DNA of 64,000 bases, from the NCBI RefSeq assembly GCF_927798215.1, contig NZ_CAKMMW010000002.1:372001-436000 (forward strand). Reading direction: 5' to 3'. A model generated the notes under the pieces. The model ran no database searches. It was not told the DNA's origin and saw only the letters and a program-made list of their open reading frames with translations. Shown here in pieces: positions 44,145 through 54,600 of the stretch. Made by a program: the position numbers and the translations under genes. Source of the stretch: Paenibacillus_E allorhizoplanae (GTDB lineage Bacteria; Bacillota; Bacilli; Paenibacillales; NBRC-103111). Numbering within the stretch: the stretch's first letter is position 1; each line of letters begins with the position of its first letter.

Positions 44145-45140
44145 TCACACAAATGGCGGATCCCAAGCTTTTTTGTCCATACCAATCCGATCACTCACCA
44201 CATTCATTTCCCGATCTAGATGTACATCAACGCCGAAGCTCAGCTTTCGTTTGTGCCAGAATCGCATATCGCGCCACTGTACTTCATATCCACCATTCTT
44301 CTCTTTCCAACTCACATAAATGTGCTGAGCAAATTGCAGAAATGCACGAACGCCATCTGTCCCCATCGATGCTTTCACGATTGGATGGGATTGCTGTTTA
44401 TTGTAATCTTTCTTACTATACTGCTCTAGGACAATCACCTGACCATGGCGAAGCTCACCTAAATAAAAGCTGGTATCACTTTCAAAAACAAACTGCCAAT
44501 AAAACCAACTTAAACTCGGTACAAGATGACAAACACCTGTAGGAATTTTCAACTCACTATACACATGCTTAATGAGCTTATTTCTTTGCGATTTTTGGAA
44601 GCATACATACAGAAGCGATGCTGCAAAAATAAGGGCAAACATCTCCCCGATATGACTTCCGGCCACTCCTCCCCATAACGCAAACCACAGGATTACACCC
44701 GCAGCATGAAGCGTGAACAAGAATGGATCATACAAACACAGCGTATCCAGATGTACCCATTTTTTTGTAAAAGGCCGCAAGCATTGTACGCCATAAACAT
44801 TCAGAGCATCCAGCCCCACATGGCATAGAACAGCAAGAAACGTCCATAGGAATAGATGAAAGAAATTCTCCCAAATACCGAAAACAGCCGCGAGCGGTAA
44901 ACTTATCAACAGAGGCCAGATCAATAAAGCTGGTATTGAATGTGTCACGCCTCGATGTATACGAACATAACTCGCATACCCCCGTAATCGGGCAAATGCA
45001 TCTAAATCCGGCGCATGGGATCCAATCAACGTTCCAGCGAGAATGGCATGACTTAATGCGGGTTGCTGCGTAACCACCGTTTCTAAACAAGCTAATCCTG
45101 CGAGGCTAACCCCAAACAATAAGTGGCTTGCTGTATCCAT
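44145..45140 (-). CDS. YdjM/YfhP-type membrane-bound metal-dependent hydrolase
   Basis: 331 aa. MDTASHLLFG, IGSHAPDLDAF and HRGVTHS supply the His/Asp pattern of this family, with several membrane helices in the first 200 residues and a soluble tail of about 120 residues. Substrate unknown. GGGGG precedes the ATG. It is the upstream neighbour of the pil promoter and may share the terminator there. Confidence 0.85.
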   Translation of the reverse strand: MDTASHLLFGVSLAGLACLETVVTQQPALSHAILAGTLIGSHAPDLDAFARLRGYASYVRIHRGVTHSIPALLIWPLLISLPLAAVFGIWENFFHLFLWTFLAVLCHVGLDALNVYGVQCLRPFTKKWVHLDTLCLYDPFLFTLHAAGVILWFALWGGVAGSHIGEMFALIFAASLLYVCFQKSQRNKLIKHVYSELKIPTGVCHLVPSLSWFYWQFVFESDTSFYLGELRHGQVIVLEQYSKKDYNKQQSHPIVKASMGTDGVRAFLQFAQHIYVSWKEKNGGYEVQWRDMRFWHKRKLSFGVDVHLDREMNVVSDRIGMDKKAWDPPFV

Positions 45141-45173
45141 TTATCGATTCCCCCGTCCTTATGTCCATCATGC

Positions 45174-46082
45174 TTACTGAAGACCGTTTTCCCAACGTTC
45201 ATGAACGTTAAACCAGTAAAACCAAGAAGCAGGCTGCTCCCGGATAACCCGCTCGACGAAGCTATTTAAAATCAGATTGGTTTCAACCCTTGCAGCTCGG
45301 ACACCACTAGTATCGCGGGCGTGAACAAAAAGAGGTTCACCCACCACAAGCCGGTGCTTGAAGCCATAAGAACGGAAGCCATAGAAGGGTACGATTGGAA
45401 TTTGCAGCTCAAGTGCCAACATAGCCGTACCTTCAGGAGTGCGCGTCACCCTGCCGAATAGCTTCGACAATGGAAAAGAAGGCCGCCAGAAATCGCCAAG
45501 CAAGAAAACGACGCCTCCGGATTGTATATGTCTCTTTAAGCTGCGATACAATTCCAGTGCGGGAACACTGTCATAATCTAAACCTTTACAACCTAACGCC
45601 GCGAACCTGTCATATAAGGGCTTGAGTTCAGGGCTCCCCGCTGAGGCTACAGTAAGACAATCGAACCTTCTTGAGAAATACCAATAGTAATTAAAAAAAT
45701 TACCCACATGCGGTGTGTAAATAATAAACCCTTTCCCGCTAGCTACCTGCTGCGCGGCCTGCAAATGCTCCTCACCTTGCAACTTGAATTTGTACGTGGG
45801 TAATCGATCCGTTTGGAAACAAATTTCGAACAGTGAAAATACAACATTTCGCAGATAATTTCTTGTAAGTGATCTGACTTTTCGTTCCGACATCGGCCCT
45901 AAAACATCTGTCAGATTATGCTTCACATTCTTTAGAAACCCGTTTCGTGAAATGAGATACCATATGGAAGCTATTCCCCAACAAAGGAACGATAACATCC
46001 ACAATGGAACAATGGGTAACACTCGCACCAGAAGACTTCGTTCTCCTTCACCTGAGGTTAGTTTTGCGATCCATTCATACAA
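45174..46082 (-). CDS. LpxL-like lysophospholipid acyltransferase with altered active site
   Basis: 302 aa. An N-terminal membrane helix (VLPIVPLWMLSFLCWGIASIWYLI) precedes an LpxL/HtrB-type acyltransferase fold: GFIIYTPHVGNFF (118-130), LLGDFWRPSF, TRTPEGTAMLAL and IVPFYGF. The expected HX4D/E motif reads His125-Val-Gly-Asn-Phe-Phe130, so the acid is replaced by Phe. The start is TTG at 46082 with GAGGTGG seven bases upstream. It follows an OlsB-like N-acyltransferase gene by 17 bp, so the pair may build an aminolipid. Biochemistry not predictable from sequence alone. Confidence 0.75.
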   Translation of the reverse strand: MYEWIAKLTSGEGERSLLVRVLPIVPLWMLSFLCWGIASIWYLISRNGFLKNVKHNLTDVLGPMSERKVRSLTRNYLRNVVFSLFEICFQTDRLPTYKFKLQGEEHLQAAQQVASGKGFIIYTPHVGNFFNYYWYFSRRFDCLTVASAGSPELKPLYDRFAALGCKGLDYDSVPALELYRSLKRHIQSGGVVFLLGDFWRPSFPLSKLFGRVTRTPEGTAMLALELQIPIVPFYGFRSYGFKHRLVVGEPLFVHARDTSGVRAARVETNLILNSFVERVIREQPASWFYWFNVHERWENGLQ

Positions 46083-46099
46083 GGCAAGCCCACCTCATC

Positions 46100-46873
46100 T
46101 CACTCTGCATTGAGAAAATGACGTTTATATCGACGCGCCACCTTATCTTTTTGCAATATGATAAAAAAATCTACCGTCCCAAACAGCCCATCATACGCAG
46201 GATCCCCACCAATTTCCGCTCCAAGCCATTGATAGCCTTTCATCAAAGGCGGCAGTTTGCGAAACATGTCTTTCTCATTACAAGAGAGATCAATTTGAGC
46301 GAGGCCAGAAATCCGATGTGTCTCGAGGGGTTCTATACCAAATCGGTCCGTTAGCACCAGTTTCTGCTTCAGCATCGTATATATTTCATTTAAATCCTCA
46401 ATCGTTGAAAAGTGTACACTTGCACAGCCGATTAAATGAGTGAAATTGCGCTCACTAATATAACTCGCAATTCCTTCCCACAACAATTGTATGGCTCTTC
46501 CGCCGCGATAAGCTGGAGCAATACAACTGCGACCCAGTTCTAGTGATTGTTGTCTCAGTTCTGACATTGCGCTTAAATTAAATTCGGTTTCGGAATAAAA
46601 TCCAATCCCCTCGCTTGCCCGATCACCAGGCAGAAGTCGATAAGTACCGATCACTTGATCGGTTTCAAGGTCTTTAACAATTAAGTGATCACAATACGGA
46701 TCATAAGCATCACACTCAAGTTTTTGTTCATTCATCAATCGTAAATTTTTCTCTTCCTCCACAAATATTTGATATCGCAGTTGCATGGCTTGCTCAATTT
46801 CTTGTTGATGCTTGGCAAGTTTCACGATCAGCTTTGCAGGTTGTGGCGCCGTCAATAGAGGTACTCCATTCAT
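46100..46873 (-). CDS. OlsB-like N-acyltransferase (GNAT-related, Acetyltransf_5 type)
   Basis: 257 aa. LRYQIFVEEEK (about 28-38), CDHLIVKDLETDQVIGTYRLL, LELGRSCIAPAYRGGRAIQLLWEGIASYI and LIGCASVHFS match the ornithine N-acyltransferase/AHL-synthase-like family that moves an acyl chain from ACP to an amine such as ornithine. GAGG precedes the ATG. The following gene is a lipid O-acyltransferase candidate, the same two-step logic as OlsB-OlsA or GlsB-GlsA. The amine substrate is unknown. Confidence 0.8.
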   Translation of the reverse strand: MNGVPLLTAPQPAKLIVKLAKHQQEIEQAMQLRYQIFVEEEKNLRLMNEQKLECDAYDPYCDHLIVKDLETDQVIGTYRLLPGDRASEGIGFYSETEFNLSAMSELRQQSLELGRSCIAPAYRGGRAIQLLWEGIASYISERNFTHLIGCASVHFSTIEDLNEIYTMLKQKLVLTDRFGIEPLETHRISGLAQIDLSCNEKDMFRKLPPLMKGYQWLGAEIGGDPAYDGLFGTVDFFIILQKDKVARRYKRHFLNAE

Positions 46874-46989
46874 TTTTCCTCACGCCCCTCGACTAGAGTT
46901 TACAACTCCAGATTATCAAAGCTTTATTTTCTGCTGATTTGCTAGTTGTAAAGTTTTTGTAAGCATTATGATATTTGCTGAGAAAAATG

Positions 46990-47025
46990 AAAAAAACACA
47001 ACCCACCCGAAGGCGAATTGTGTTT
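46990..47025 (-). terminator. Intrinsic terminator after the SLH-domain gene
   Basis: AAACACAA pairs with TTGTGTTT, extended inward by TTCGCC/GGTGGG around a TTCG loop, then seven Ts on the minus strand. Confidence 0.88.
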
Positions 47026-47035
47026 ATAGGACTCA

Positions 47036-50000
47036 TCAATTGATATACTGCAAATAAATTAGTAACCGTTTCAACATGACAGCTGCTTGCGCGCGAGTCG
47101 CGAAGGCATTGGGATTAAGTTGTGTCTCAGTGACGCCTTGTATTAACCCTGTTTGCAGGGTAAACGCCATTGCTTGCCTAGCCCAGATGTCGATCGCATG
47201 TTTATCTATAAACGGATTAAGAACTGTATCTTGTTCGTAGTTTAATTGCTGGCTACCTGTGATTTGAATCGTTCTATTGATCATTGCAGCCATCTGCTCA
47301 CGTGTCACCTGCAACAGCGGTCGGAAAGTCCCATCTTCAAAGCCCTCAATTAAACCTGCTTTAGCCGCAGTGTTGACCATTTGCGAATACCAGTCATTGT
47401 CCTTAATATCCTGAAAACCAGAAGTTCCTGGAACTGATTCGTTAGCTTCTATGCCAAGGGCACGGATGAGCAATGTAGCAAACTCAGCACGAGATATTTC
47501 CTTCTCTGGTTCGAAATGTTGTTCATCTACCCCAGAAATGATCCTTTTGGAAGCAAGTTTTTCTACATCTTCTCGTGCCCAATGCGACTTCATATCTTCA
47601 AAATGTTTATCTTTCTGAATGATGGTGTATAACCCACCATATTGGTCTTTAATGACCATCTTCCAGGCACCATCGCTACCGGTTAAGATAGACGGAACGA
47701 AGGCTATTTCTCCAGTTTCCACATTTAATCGTACAGCGGTCACATTGGTTGTGTAAGAAGTGCCAGGAAGAGTGATTGCTCTCTCCACTTGCATGTTTTC
47801 ATAATGACGAATCGGAATGGCGCCTGCTTGGATTTCAAACTCGATTGGATTGGTCAGCAGCAAACCAGTTTGTTCGGCAGTTGCTTTATCTTTCAGTGTT
47901 TCTGCTAGTTGACTTGCTTCGTGTCGGATAACCACTGAGAATAGACCATTCGATCGTTCAGCATCACTTACATGATTTTTGAAAAGAAGCAATGGAATTG
48001 TAAACTGAATGGTATTCATATCCAGTTGAATACTTCCATTCATATCCTGCAAATCATTCCATACGCTGGATGCAAATTCGACGACTGTCGTATCGTGATC
48101 ATCTTGAATTTGTAATAGCAAAGATGAAGCCGAGCCCTCATTTATTGCTTTAAAAGCATCCCGTAACTCACCTTCATCGACATGGAATTTGGAGAGCATC
48201 CTGCCGTCAGGTGCCGCTTCACGGACACGCTGACTCGAAATTAGGAGTGCTTGAGAACCTATTGACTTCGTAACTCCTGTTAACGTGTAAGTTACGCTAG
48301 GTCCAGATGAGGACCAATTATTCGCTAAATCTCCCGCTTCCACTTTAAAACTCATGTTTATGCCTGCAGCTAAGCCTGATAATTGCGTAGTAAGCTCACT
48401 ACCGTTCATCGTAGTTAGCAGCTCCGAATCTTTATATATCCGGTAGGAAGTGACCCCAACGTTGTCCGTTGCTGCCGACCAGGTTAATGTGACAGAAGAA
48501 TCCGAACTCGGTGTAACCGTTACATTGGCACCATAGTTCCAGGTAGGAGCTAGTAAGTCTTTGAATCCTACCGTGACATATATCGTTGTCGAGATACCAT
48601 TATAAGTCGCAGTAATGATTGCACTACCTGCACTAACTGCTGTGATATAGCCGTAACTACTTACGGTAACGACAGATGAATTTGAACTTGTGAAGCTCGT
48701 ATTCGAGGTTACGTCAGTGATATTATATTGCGGATCATAAGCGTTGATTGTAAGATACTGTGTCCCATTTATCTCCAAGTAAACTGTACTTTCATCTGCT
48801 TCAATCCGACTAACGGTAGTTGTCACATTCACACTCGCTGATGCTGTGAAACTACCATAAAATGCTGTAATCGTCGTAACACCTGGCGAAATGCCAGTCA
48901 CCATGCCACTTGAATTTACACTTGCCACTGCTGGATTTGAACTCGTGAAGGTCAGGCCAGTTGTCAACGTTTGTGTGGTGCTGTCATTTTTATAACCAAT
49001 CACATAGGGAGACCGTGTAGAGCCAGATTGAAGTGAATATGAATAGGAGTCGAATGCAATACGATTCAAATTCGTCAAATTTGTTGATACCGTAATATTG
49101 GCTGAAGTCGACTGGCCATTATAGGTTACCGTTAAAGTTGTTGAGCCAGCAGCAACTCCCGTGATAACACCACTCGCATTGACTGTAGCCACAGCTGTAT
49201 TCGCGATTCTATAGGTCGCTCCTGATTGGATAGTGAATGTATTGCCATTCGCATAAACCCCTGTTAAGTAACTCGCTACCGTTTCAGTTGGTTGTAGATT
49301 ATAAGCTTCGTCATCCAAATACACGCGAGTTAGCGGTTGTGCATTGGGAGTATTATTCAAACCACTATCCGGACCATATATTTGAAACTCTGCAACGCTA
49401 GCATACCCTCCTGAAGCGACACGCGTAGTTGTTAATCGAAAGTAGCGTGCCGTTACATTCCCTTCATCCACAAAACGCGGATCTCCCGCCTGCATATTCC
49501 CTGTTCGATCGGTAAAGGTATACCAAATGATGCCATCGATTGAAAAATCAATTTTGTAACCATATATATCCTGTATATTGGCATACGTCGTCTCAAAGCG
49601 CTGCACATTGCGCAGTTGCCCTAGATCCACAACTAACCATTGCGGTAAAGAAGTACTACTGGGTGCCCAACTAGATAACAATTGGCCATCCACGGCCTTA
49701 TCAGAGCCCCATGAACCAGAGAAACTTGATAATGCAGCCGTAGTCTTATTTTGAGACAGAAGCGTTTGCGCCTCACTCGTTGAATATACGCGAAAATCAA
49801 ATACACTGGCTTGATCTCCTGGTGAGCCAACGCCTACGACTTGTAATCTGACGAATCTTGCTAGAACATCCCCACTGTCAGAATAAAAAGGGAAATTTAT
49901 GGCTGTATTCGCAGAACGATCCGCAAAAATGCTCCAATTGATGCCATCGATCGAGGATTCAATCTTGTAAGCATACGAGCTGTTCACATGCTCAAATACA

Positions 50001-50284
50001 GTTTCAACACGTGAAACATGTACATTTTGTGTAAGGTCTACTGTTAGCCATTGTGGAAGTTGTGAATTACTAGCTAACCATTTGGTATTAATGAGACCGT
50101 CCACTGCTTGACTTGCACTATATGTAGCTCCTGTAACAGATGACGCCACAGCAGATTTCCCCTGAGAAACTGGTATTTCAGAGGCATAGGTATCTCTAGA
50201 TAGACATAAAATCCCAATAATGACACAAATAGAAATGAGTAAGGCAAAATGGTATACAGTCACTCTGTAAACCGGATACGTCAT
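47036..50284 (-). CDS. SLH-anchored surface protein with discoidin, Big2 and FN3 domains
   Basis: 1082 aa. Signal/anchor at about 9-36 (VYHFALLISICVIIGILCLS) with an ASA-like cut. Two F5/8-type C (discoidin, CBM32-like) domains at about 40-170 and 180-305 (each with LPQWLxVDLxQ), three Big2 Ig-like domains (about 320-575, repeats of VSxGVxTGxxxG), one FN3 domain (about 585-675), a variable region, and three SLH repeats at about 905-1080. SLH domains bind pyruvylated wall polysaccharide. No catalytic domain was found, so it may bind carbohydrate or matrix at the cell surface. Start ATG 50284 has GGGGGG five bases upstream. Confidence 0.92.
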   Translation of the reverse strand: MTYPVYRVTVYHFALLISICVIIGILCLSRDTYASEIPVSQGKSAVASSVTGATYSASQAVDGLINTKWLASNSQLPQWLTVDLTQNVHVSRVETVFEHVNSSYAYKIESSIDGINWSIFADRSANTAINFPFYSDSGDVLARFVRLQVVGVGSPGDQASVFDFRVYSTSEAQTLLSQNKTTAALSSFSGSWGSDKAVDGQLLSSWAPSSTSLPQWLVVDLGQLRNVQRFETTYANIQDIYGYKIDFSIDGIIWYTFTDRTGNMQAGDPRFVDEGNVTARYFRLTTTRVASGGYASVAEFQIYGPDSGLNNTPNAQPLTRVYLDDEAYNLQPTETVASYLTGVYANGNTFTIQSGATYRIANTAVATVNASGVITGVAAGSTTLTVTYNGQSTSANITVSTNLTNLNRIAFDSYSYSLQSGSTRSPYVIGYKNDSTTQTLTTGLTFTSSNPAVASVNSSGMVTGISPGVTTITAFYGSFTASASVNVTTTVSRIEADESTVYLEINGTQYLTINAYDPQYNITDVTSNTSFTSSNSSVVTVSSYGYITAVSAGSAIITATYNGISTTIYVTVGFKDLLAPTWNYGANVTVTPSSDSSVTLTWSAATDNVGVTSYRIYKDSELLTTMNGSELTTQLSGLAAGINMSFKVEAGDLANNWSSSGPSVTYTLTGVTKSIGSQALLISSQRVREAAPDGRMLSKFHVDEGELRDAFKAINEGSASSLLLQIQDDHDTTVVEFASSVWNDLQDMNGSIQLDMNTIQFTIPLLLFKNHVSDAERSNGLFSVVIRHEASQLAETLKDKATAEQTGLLLTNPIEFEIQAGAIPIRHYENMQVERAITLPGTSYTTNVTAVRLNVETGEIAFVPSILTGSDGAWKMVIKDQYGGLYTIIQKDKHFEDMKSHWAREDVEKLASKRIISGVDEQHFEPEKEISRAEFATLLIRALGIEANESVPGTSGFQDIKDNDWYSQMVNTAAKAGLIEGFEDGTFRPLLQVTREQMAAMINRTIQITGSQQLNYEQDTVLNPFIDKHAIDIWARQAMAFTLQTGLIQGVTETQLNPNAFATRAQAAVMLKRLLIYLQYIN

Positions 50285-50369
50285 GTCCACCCCCCAGTTA
50301 TTAAGCGTTTACAACTATTTTATCAGAAGCCCTATCATTACGTATAGGGCTTCAGATCCAATCTTCGAA

Positions 50370-50471
50370 CTATTCTGAATCTTTGTACGACTTTCTAATT
50401 TCCTTAATCATAATGAAAAAGATCGAGGATATAAAGATAGAAAGCAGCACTTCACCAAGTGTAATTTCCAT
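50370..50471 (-). CDS. 33-aa single-span membrane peptide
   Basis: ATG at 50471 has GAGGTGAAGGT directly upstream. The peptide has an acidic start (MEITLGE), a hydrophobic helix (VLLSIFISSIFFIMI) and a charged tail (KEIRKSYKDSE). A longer frame to 50570 runs through the terminator hairpin and is not used. Gene function is unknown; it could be a small regulatory membrane protein. Confidence 0.6.
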   Translation of the reverse strand: MEITLGEVLLSIFISSIFFIMIKEIRKSYKDSE

Positions 50472-50544
50472 ACCTTCACCTCGATTTCCGTTGGTTTTGT
50501 TTAGTGTATGAGGTGAATGCAGGAAATTGACGTTAGGATACAAA

Positions 50545-50585
50545 AATAAGCTTCTCCCATTCGTAATCAATGGGAGAAGCTTATT
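50545..50585. terminator. Terminator after rnz
   Basis: Perfect 16-bp inverted repeat AATAAGCTTCTCCCAT around 9 nt, with T-runs on both strands; it lies right after the rnz stop. Confidence 0.9.
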
Positions 50586-50587
50586 TT

Positions 50588-51517
50588 TTACACTTTACGT
50601 GGAATATCAAAGCTCCAGAAATCCCTTGCTAAGTGACTATTTCCGTGGATTTGTTGTGCCTGGTGAAGCAGTTCATTTACGCTATCCCCTTGATACCGCG
50701 AGCTAAGATGCGTCATGATCAGCACATTCGCACCAGCCTCCTGTGCAGTCCGTGCCGCATCGGTGGAAGTCGCATGATCGAAAGCATAGGCTAGCTCCTG
50801 CTTATCCATGGCGAAGGTCGCTTCATGAACGAGAACATCGGCACCTCTTGCCAGTTTTTTAGCTCCCTCACAGTAGCGTGTATCTCCTAAAATGACGACC
50901 ACACGACCAGGAACTGGGGCACCTAAGAAATCTTTCCCATGTATAGTCCGGCCATCCTCAAGCTGTACCGTGTGTCCTAGTTTCAGCTGGCCATAGATCG
51001 GACCTGGTGGTACTGCGAGTTCCTTAAGCTTTTCATTTAGAAGCTTGCCAGGTTGATCCTTCTCCACGATGCGGAATCCAAAACATTCAATACGATGCTC
51101 TAAGCGAGCCGTTTCCACAAGAAAGCTTTCGTCTTCGAAAATAATCCCCTCTTCATCAAGCTCTACAAGATGAAGTGTATAACTCAAATGTGCCCCGCTG
51201 ACTTCCAGCGCAGTTTCAACGAATTGCTTAAGCCCCCGCGGACCATATAAAGTCAATGGTGTATCTCCACCCAAATAAGAGCGACTCGTCAATAATCCTG
51301 GGAGCCCATATAGATGATCACCATGTAAATGCGTTATGAATAATTTCTCCGTTCGTCCCAGTTTCACTGGAGAGTTCAGAATCTGCTGTTGCGTCCCCTC
51401 TCCGCAATCAACAAGCCAATATGTTCCCCGTTCGTCTAATAAATTCAAGGCAATTGAGGTTACATTTCGTTGCTTGGAGGGCATACCTGCCCCCGTTCCT
51501 AGAAAATACAAGTCCAC
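50588..51517 (-). CDS. rnz: Ribonuclease Z
   Basis: 309 aa. The metallo-beta-lactamase zinc motif THLHGDHLYGLPGL (about 61-74) and GTGAGMPSKQRNV at the start are diagnostic of tRNase Z; later sites are LGDTRYCEGA, LVHEATF and MTHLSSRY. It trims tRNA 3' ends. GTG start at 51517 has only a weak GGGG upstream. Length is normal. Confidence 0.95.
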   Translation of the reverse strand: MDLYFLGTGAGMPSKQRNVTSIALNLLDERGTYWLVDCGEGTQQQILNSPVKLGRTEKLFITHLHGDHLYGLPGLLTSRSYLGGDTPLTLYGPRGLKQFVETALEVSGAHLSYTLHLVELDEEGIIFEDESFLVETARLEHRIECFGFRIVEKDQPGKLLNEKLKELAVPPGPIYGQLKLGHTVQLEDGRTIHGKDFLGAPVPGRVVVILGDTRYCEGAKKLARGADVLVHEATFAMDKQELAYAFDHATSTDAARTAQEAGANVLIMTHLSSRYQGDSVNELLHQAQQIHGNSHLARDFWSFDIPRKV

Positions 51518-51562
51518 TAGCCAAACCCCATTCTATCTCAATATCACATCGGCAAAACGGAA

Positions 51563-51608
51563 AGCGAGGATGCCGCGGAACAGAATCGTTCCTACACGCT
51601 GCCTCGCT
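51563..51608 (-). terminator. Probable terminator after metH
   Basis: AGCGAGG/CCTCGCT outer stem with an inner GGAAC/GTTCC stem. On the minus strand it is followed by TTCCGTTTTG, a weak T-tract. Confidence 0.45.
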
Positions 51609-51617
51609 CTCGCAATC

Positions 51618-54600
51618 TTATCCTACGTTAAAATAACGTGCTTCTTTATGTGCAAATACAATCGCAGATACGGAAGCTTCCGGCTCCATCATGAATGACT
51701 CGGTCAACTCAACGCCGATATCCTCAGGCTTCAGCAGATTAAACAGCTTCGCTTGATCTTCGAGATTAGGGCAAGCTGGATAACCGAATGAGAAACGTTG
51801 TCCGATATATTTGGCTCCAAATCTTTCTTGCATCGTCATATCGACACGGTCTGCAATACCAACAACATCGCGCATAATGTGATGAACACGTTCTGCAAAG
51901 CCTTCGGCTACTTCAAGCGCTGTCGCTTGCAACGCATGGGATTTCAGATAATCCCCTTTGTCACGCCACTCTTTTGCCAATTCGTTAATATCATGTCCAG
52001 CTGTCACGAGTAGGAAACCTACATAGTCCATTTCGCCGCTTTCTACGGATTTCAAATAGTCAGCCAAGCAGAGGTACGGCTCTTTATCTTGCCGAGGGAA
52101 TGTAAATGTCTCAAGCACCTTGCTCGTATCTTGCGGATCATAAATGATGACATCATTCCCGTTCGATTGTGCTGGGAAGAAACGATACATGCCGTGAGCC
52201 TTAATGATACCGTTATGCTGCGCTGCGTGAAGGATTGAATCTACCGTGTCCTTTAACTGAAGTGCTTTGGAATCCTTATCACTCAGCAGTTGCTCTACTT
52301 TACCCTTCAAACCAAGGTGATGACCTAACAGCATTTGCATGTTGACATAAGGCATCAAATGACTAATCGGGTAATCACGCATGATATGACGATCAGTATC
52401 TTGTGGCACCTGAACAGGTAGATCCTTAGAAACTGCAGAAGAACTCACACGCGTAAGCTGTGGCAGCTTCTCTTCTTTTTTCCCTGTATCCATAACATCG
52501 GATTCCAGGCTTTCACGAAGCTCTTGAATCAACCGTTTACGCTGCTCAGGGTCACTCAACTTGTTCGCGATATCCAAACCATCCATCGCATCCTTCGCAT
52601 AAAGAACAACACCCTCATATTCCGGTTGAATACGTGTCTTGGTGAATTTCCGCGTAAGCGCAGCACCACCGACGAGAATCGGTACATCTACACCTGCAGT
52701 CTTTAAATCCTGCGCAGTGATCACCATTTGTTGTGCGGATTTAACTAGCAATCCAGATAGCCCGATCGCATCTGCTTGCTCTTTGCGATAAGCTTCAATG
52801 ATTTGCTCCGGAGGTACTTTAATCCCTAAATTGATAATCTTGTATCCGTTATTGGATAGGATGATTTCAACGAGGTTTTTCCCAATATCGTGAACATCCC
52901 CTTTGACGGTTGCCAAAATAATTTTACCCTTCACGGCTGTCTCGGATTTCTCCATGAACGGCTCCAGGAAATTAACGGATGCTTTCATGACCTCAGCACT
53001 TTGAAGCACCTCAGCTACGATAAGTTCGTTGCCATTGAACAGACGCCCAACTTCCTCCATTCCCTTCATAAGCGGCCCATTGATGACCTCTAAAGGTGAA
53101 TAAGTTTGAAGTGCAATCTCCAAATCCGGTATTAAGCCTTCTTTCGTGCCTTCAACAACATAAGAACCCAGTCTTTCTTCCAGAGATAAGTTCGAAATCT
53201 TCTCCTTCTTCTCGACCTTCTTCTCACGGAAATGGGCAACGAACTTCGCTAAGGTATCATCGTTCGTATTATAAATGAGTTCCTCTGCTAGTTGACGCTC
53301 TGTATCAGGAATCGAAGCGTACCGTTCTAGTTTCTCCGTATTTACAATGGCGTAATCAAGTCCCGCCTTCGTACAATGGTACAAATAAACAGAGTTCAGA
53401 ACCTCACGACCTGCATCCGGTAAACCGAATGAGATGTTACTTAGTCCTAGAATCGTTTTAGCGAGAGGATACTTTTCCTTAATCAGCTTGATCCCCTCGA
53501 TTGTTTCTACGGCAGAGCCAATGTATTGCGGATCTCCTGACCCAACTGGGAACATATTCGGGTCAAAAATGATATCCTCTGGATTCATGCCATATTTGCC
53601 TGTAAGAAGCTCATACGAACGTGTTGCCACCTCAATTTTGGCTTGACGGGAAACCGCCTGCCCACGCTCGTCAATTAAGATACAAACGACCGATGCCCCA
53701 TAACGATGAATCAGAGGTAAAATCCCTTCGAATTTGCTCTCTCCATCTTCTAAGTTAATCGAGTTAATAATCGCTTTACCTTGCGAATATTTGAGCCCGA
53801 GTTCAATAATATGATCATAGGTGGAATCAATCATTAACGGAACTTTGACCTTTTTTACAACTTCTTGCATGAATTCTTCTACTGCATAAGCTTCATCAAT
53901 GTCCGTATCCTGTAGATTAATGTCGATAACATGTGCGCCATTTTTCACCTGGTTACGCGCAATTTCAGAGCCCTCTTCAAATTTGCCTTCTTTAATAAGG
54001 CGTTTAAACTTCCTAGATCCGGAGATATTCGTCCGTTCTCCAACCATGATTGGTCGATTTTCCGGCTCGATATATACAGTCTCAATACCTGAAATCGCAG
54101 GTGGATGAGAACCGTATTCCCCTCTTGGTTTGTAATTGGCAAGTGTTTCTGCCATTGCTTGAATGTGAGCAGGCGTCGTTCCGCAGCAACCACCAGCAAT
54201 ATTGAGCCAGCCTTGTTCAGCAAAGCCAGCCATTTTTTTGGCCAAAGATTCTGGAGACTCATGATAATGCCCATTCTCATCCGGCAACCCTGCATTCGGG
54301 TAACAACTGATCGCTGTATCCGCAATACCGGAAAGAGTACGAATATGATCCCGCATAAATTCAGGACCTGTCGCACAGTTCAAGCCCATCGAAATTGGCT
54401 TTAAATGTTCAAGGGAAATATAGAAGGACTCAATATTTTGACCAGCAAGCGTTGTTCCCATCGGTTCAATCGTTCCCGAAATCATAATCGGAAGCTCTAC
54501 ACCTAACGTTTCAAAAGCTCTGCGAATCCCAATACTGCCCGCTTTAACGTTTAGCGTATCTTGGGATGTTTCCAGAAGCATAGCATCAACGCCTGTTTCG

